Shown here: piece by piece, positions 62,561-64,000 of the stretch
Layout: each line of letters starts with the position of its first letter
Position numbering within the stretch: position 1 is the first letter of the stretch
Source: Pseudomonas silesiensis
Lineage (GTDB): Bacteria > Pseudomonadota > Gammaproteobacteria > Pseudomonadales > Pseudomonadaceae
Length of the DNA: 64,000 nt
NCBI RefSeq assembly: GCF_001661075.1
Contig: NZ_CP014870.1
Location: forward strand, 2,252,501 to 2,316,500
Direction: 5' to 3'
The notes under the pieces: model-generated
Databases searched by the model: none
What the model saw: only the letters and a program-made list of their open reading frames with translations
Told to the model about the DNA's origin: nothing
Translations under genes and position numbers: made by a program

Positions 62561-62586
62561 CCGGCAGACGAACTCGTGTCTGCCGG
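62561..62586 (+). other. stem-loop between hcp and clpV
   Basis: CCGGCAGAC (62561-62569) pairs with GTCTGCCGG (62578-62586) around a short loop, 17 bases after the hcp stop. Only TT follows, so it is a weak terminator at most. It could raise hcp mRNA stability relative to the genes downstream. Confidence 0.5.
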
Positions 62587-62704
62587 TTCCCGGTGTGTCG
62601 GGCAGAGCGTCCGTTAACGGGCGCTCCACCCTGCACATCGAATTTCATCCCCGCCACCTGCACAACCGGCTACGCGCCGAGAACCCGAACAAGGACGCGC
62701 CCCC

Positions 62705-64000
62705 ATGGCCCCCAATCCCACCCGTTTGCTCCGCCGCCTCAACCCCTATTGCGCCCAGGCGCTGAGCGCGGCGGCTTCGTTGTGCCAAAGCCGCGGCCAT
62801 GGACAGATCAGCATCGAGCACTGGCTGCTCAAGCTGCTGGAGCAGGGCGAGGGCGACCTGACCCTCATCGCCCGCCGCTACGAATGGGATATGGACGCGC
62901 TCTGGCGTGGGCTGCTCGACCATCTCGACAGCCTGCCACGCAGCGTGCAGGGCAAGCCGCAGCTGTGCGGCAAGTTGCAGCAACTGATCAGTAACGCGTG
63001 GCTGCGCGCCTCCCTGGACGACGACCACGAGCGCCTGCGTTCCGCGCATCTGCTCGGTGCGTTGCTGGACACTCCAGGCCTGCTCGCGTGCGACGCCGCC
63101 TGGCCGCTGCTCAGCCTCAGTGATGTTCAATTGCAGCGTTTGTCTGCGCTGCTCGATCAACACTCCGAAGAGCGTCCGCAAGTACAGCAAGAAGTTGCCT
63201 TGGGCCAGATGGACGTGTCTGCTGGCCAACCGATTACCCCGCCATCCGGTGCCGACATGCAGGATGTCCTGCAGGCGGTGCTGGACAAATTCACCCAGGA
63301 CATCACCGCCAAGGCCAGGGCAGGGCGGATCGACCCGGTGTTCGGCCGTGACGATGAGATCCGCCAGGTCATCGACATCCTCAGTCGCCGACGCAAGAAC
63401 AATCCGATGCTGGTCGGCGAACCCGGGGTCGGCAAGACCGCCCTGGTCGAAGGCCTGGCCTTGCGCATTGCCCAGGGCAATGTCCCGGACAGTCTCAAGC
63501 CAGTCAGCTTGCGCACCCTCGACCTGGGGCTGTTGCAAGCGGGCGCCGGGGTCAAAGGCGAATTCGAACAGCGCCTGAAAAACATCATCGACGCCGTGCA
63601 GCAATCAGCCAGCCCGGTGCTGCTGTTTATCGACGAAGCCCACACCCTGATCGGCGCCGGCAACCAGGCGGGCGGCGCCGACGCGGCGAATCTGCTCAAG
63701 CCTGCCCTGGCCCGTGGGGAACTGCGCACCATCGCTGCCACCACCTGGAGCGAGTACAAACAATACTTCGAGCGCGATGCCGCCCTCGAGCGGCGCTTCC
63801 AGACCGTCAAGGTGGACGAGCCGGACGATGCCGGCGCCTGCCTCATGCTGCGGGGCCTCAAGGCGCGCTACGCCAGTCACCATGGCGTGCACATCCAGGA
63901 CGCGGCGGTACAGGCCGCGGTCAGCTTGTCGCGGCGCTACCTGACCGGCCGGCAACTGCCGGACAAAGCCGTCGACCTGCTCGACACCGCCAGCGCGCGA
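62705..64000 (+). CDS. clpV: type VI secretion ATPase ClpV (TssH), partial at window edge
   Basis: The first 432 codons of a ClpB/ClpV-type AAA+ ATPase; the frame is open to the last base. The N-terminal Clp domain (residues 1-150: LLRRLNPYCAQALSAAASLC, ISIEHWLLKLLEQGEGDL) is of the sheath-binding ClpV type. The first AAA domain shows Walker A GEPGVGKTALVEG near residue 239 and Walker B LLFIDEAHTLIGAG near 307, plus arginine finger region ALERRFQ. It unfolds contracted TssB-TssC sheaths. The second AAA domain lies beyond the edge. Confidence 0.93.
   Translation, partial: MAPNPTRLLRRLNPYCAQALSAAASLCQSRGHGQISIEHWLLKLLEQGEGDLTLIARRYEWDMDALWRGLLDHLDSLPRSVQGKPQLCGKLQQLISNAWLRASLDDDHERLRSAHLLGALLDTPGLLACDAAWPLLSLSDVQLQRLSALLDQHSEERPQVQQEVALGQMDVSAGQPITPPSGADMQDVLQAVLDKFTQDITAKARAGRIDPVFGRDDEIRQVIDILSRRRKNNPMLVGEPGVGKTALVEGLALRIAQGNVPDSLKPVSLRTLDLGLLQAGAGVKGEFEQRLKNIIDAVQQSASPVLLFIDEAHTLIGAGNQAGGADAANLLKPALARGELRTIAATTWSEYKQYFERDAALERRFQTVKVDEPDDAGACLMLRGLKARYASHHGVHIQDAAVQAAVSLSRRYLTGRQLPDKAVDLLDTASAR

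Overview
The window looks like chromosome of a fluorescent-group Pseudomonas. The signs are GC-rich coding sequence, repeated REP/REPIN hairpins between genes, an Anr-type box, and typical Pseudomonas neighbours (a MtlR-like regulator, CigR-like protein, DUF1302/DUF1329 pair and a nutrient-deprivation-induced protein/holin/DUF3618 trio). I saw no tRNA, rRNA, CRISPR array or prophage. About fifty genes are supported. The ClpV gene runs off the right edge, and a gene may run off the left edge.

Region 1 (1-9,800): small hypothetical genes and a DUF1206 membrane protein, then a tricarballylate/citrate utilisation unit (LysR regulator, tcuA, tcuB, CitMHS symporter). This unit looks less GC-rich than its surroundings. 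It ends at a mobile-element scar: the last part of a group II intron with an apparently damaged domain V, joined to the C-terminal end of an IS66-type transposase. A polyol permease and a CigR-like secreted protein follow.

Region 2 (9,990-20,600): a probable catabolic locus of unknown substrate. A MocR regulator lies between a leftward TIM-barrel isomerase/MFS pair and a rightward seven-gene operon: zinc-independent alcohol dehydrogenase/quinone reductase, TauD-type dioxygenase, BKACE-type beta-keto acid cleavage enzyme, MFS carrier, DsbA-like protein, Rieske protein and YeiH-type exporter. The combination hints at breakdown of a sulfonate or other hydrophilic acid, and it is the best candidate here for an undescribed pathway.

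Region 3 (20,800-33,650): an AraC regulator, a small hydrolase and a lipid-type module made of a DUF1302 outer-membrane protein, DUF1329 protein, YCF48-like protein, MMPL/RND transporter, acyl-CoA dehydrogenase and acyl-CoA ligase. It probably takes up or exports, and activates and oxidises, a hydrophobic carboxylic acid.

Region 4 (33,700-49,750): a 55-residue small gene, an LTA-synthase-like sulfatase, a small polyol (sorbitol-type) unit with kinase, MtlR-like regulator and divergent dehydrogenase, a giant CheB-CheR-PAS-kinase-receiver protein, a glycosyltransferase, a stress-type trio of envelope proteins, and an apparently Anr-controlled pair (small protein plus GFA enzyme).

Region 5 (49,330-55,850): a cobalamin-riboswitch-controlled ABC importer with a RidA protein, a TonB-dependent receptor, and a decayed stretch holding an ExbD tail with an expanded hexanucleotide repeat.

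Region 6 (56,159-64,000): the start of a type VI secretion cluster in the order tssB, tssC, tssK, tssL, tagL-like, hcp, clpV. The baseplate, TssM and VgrG genes must lie beyond the edge or elsewhere.
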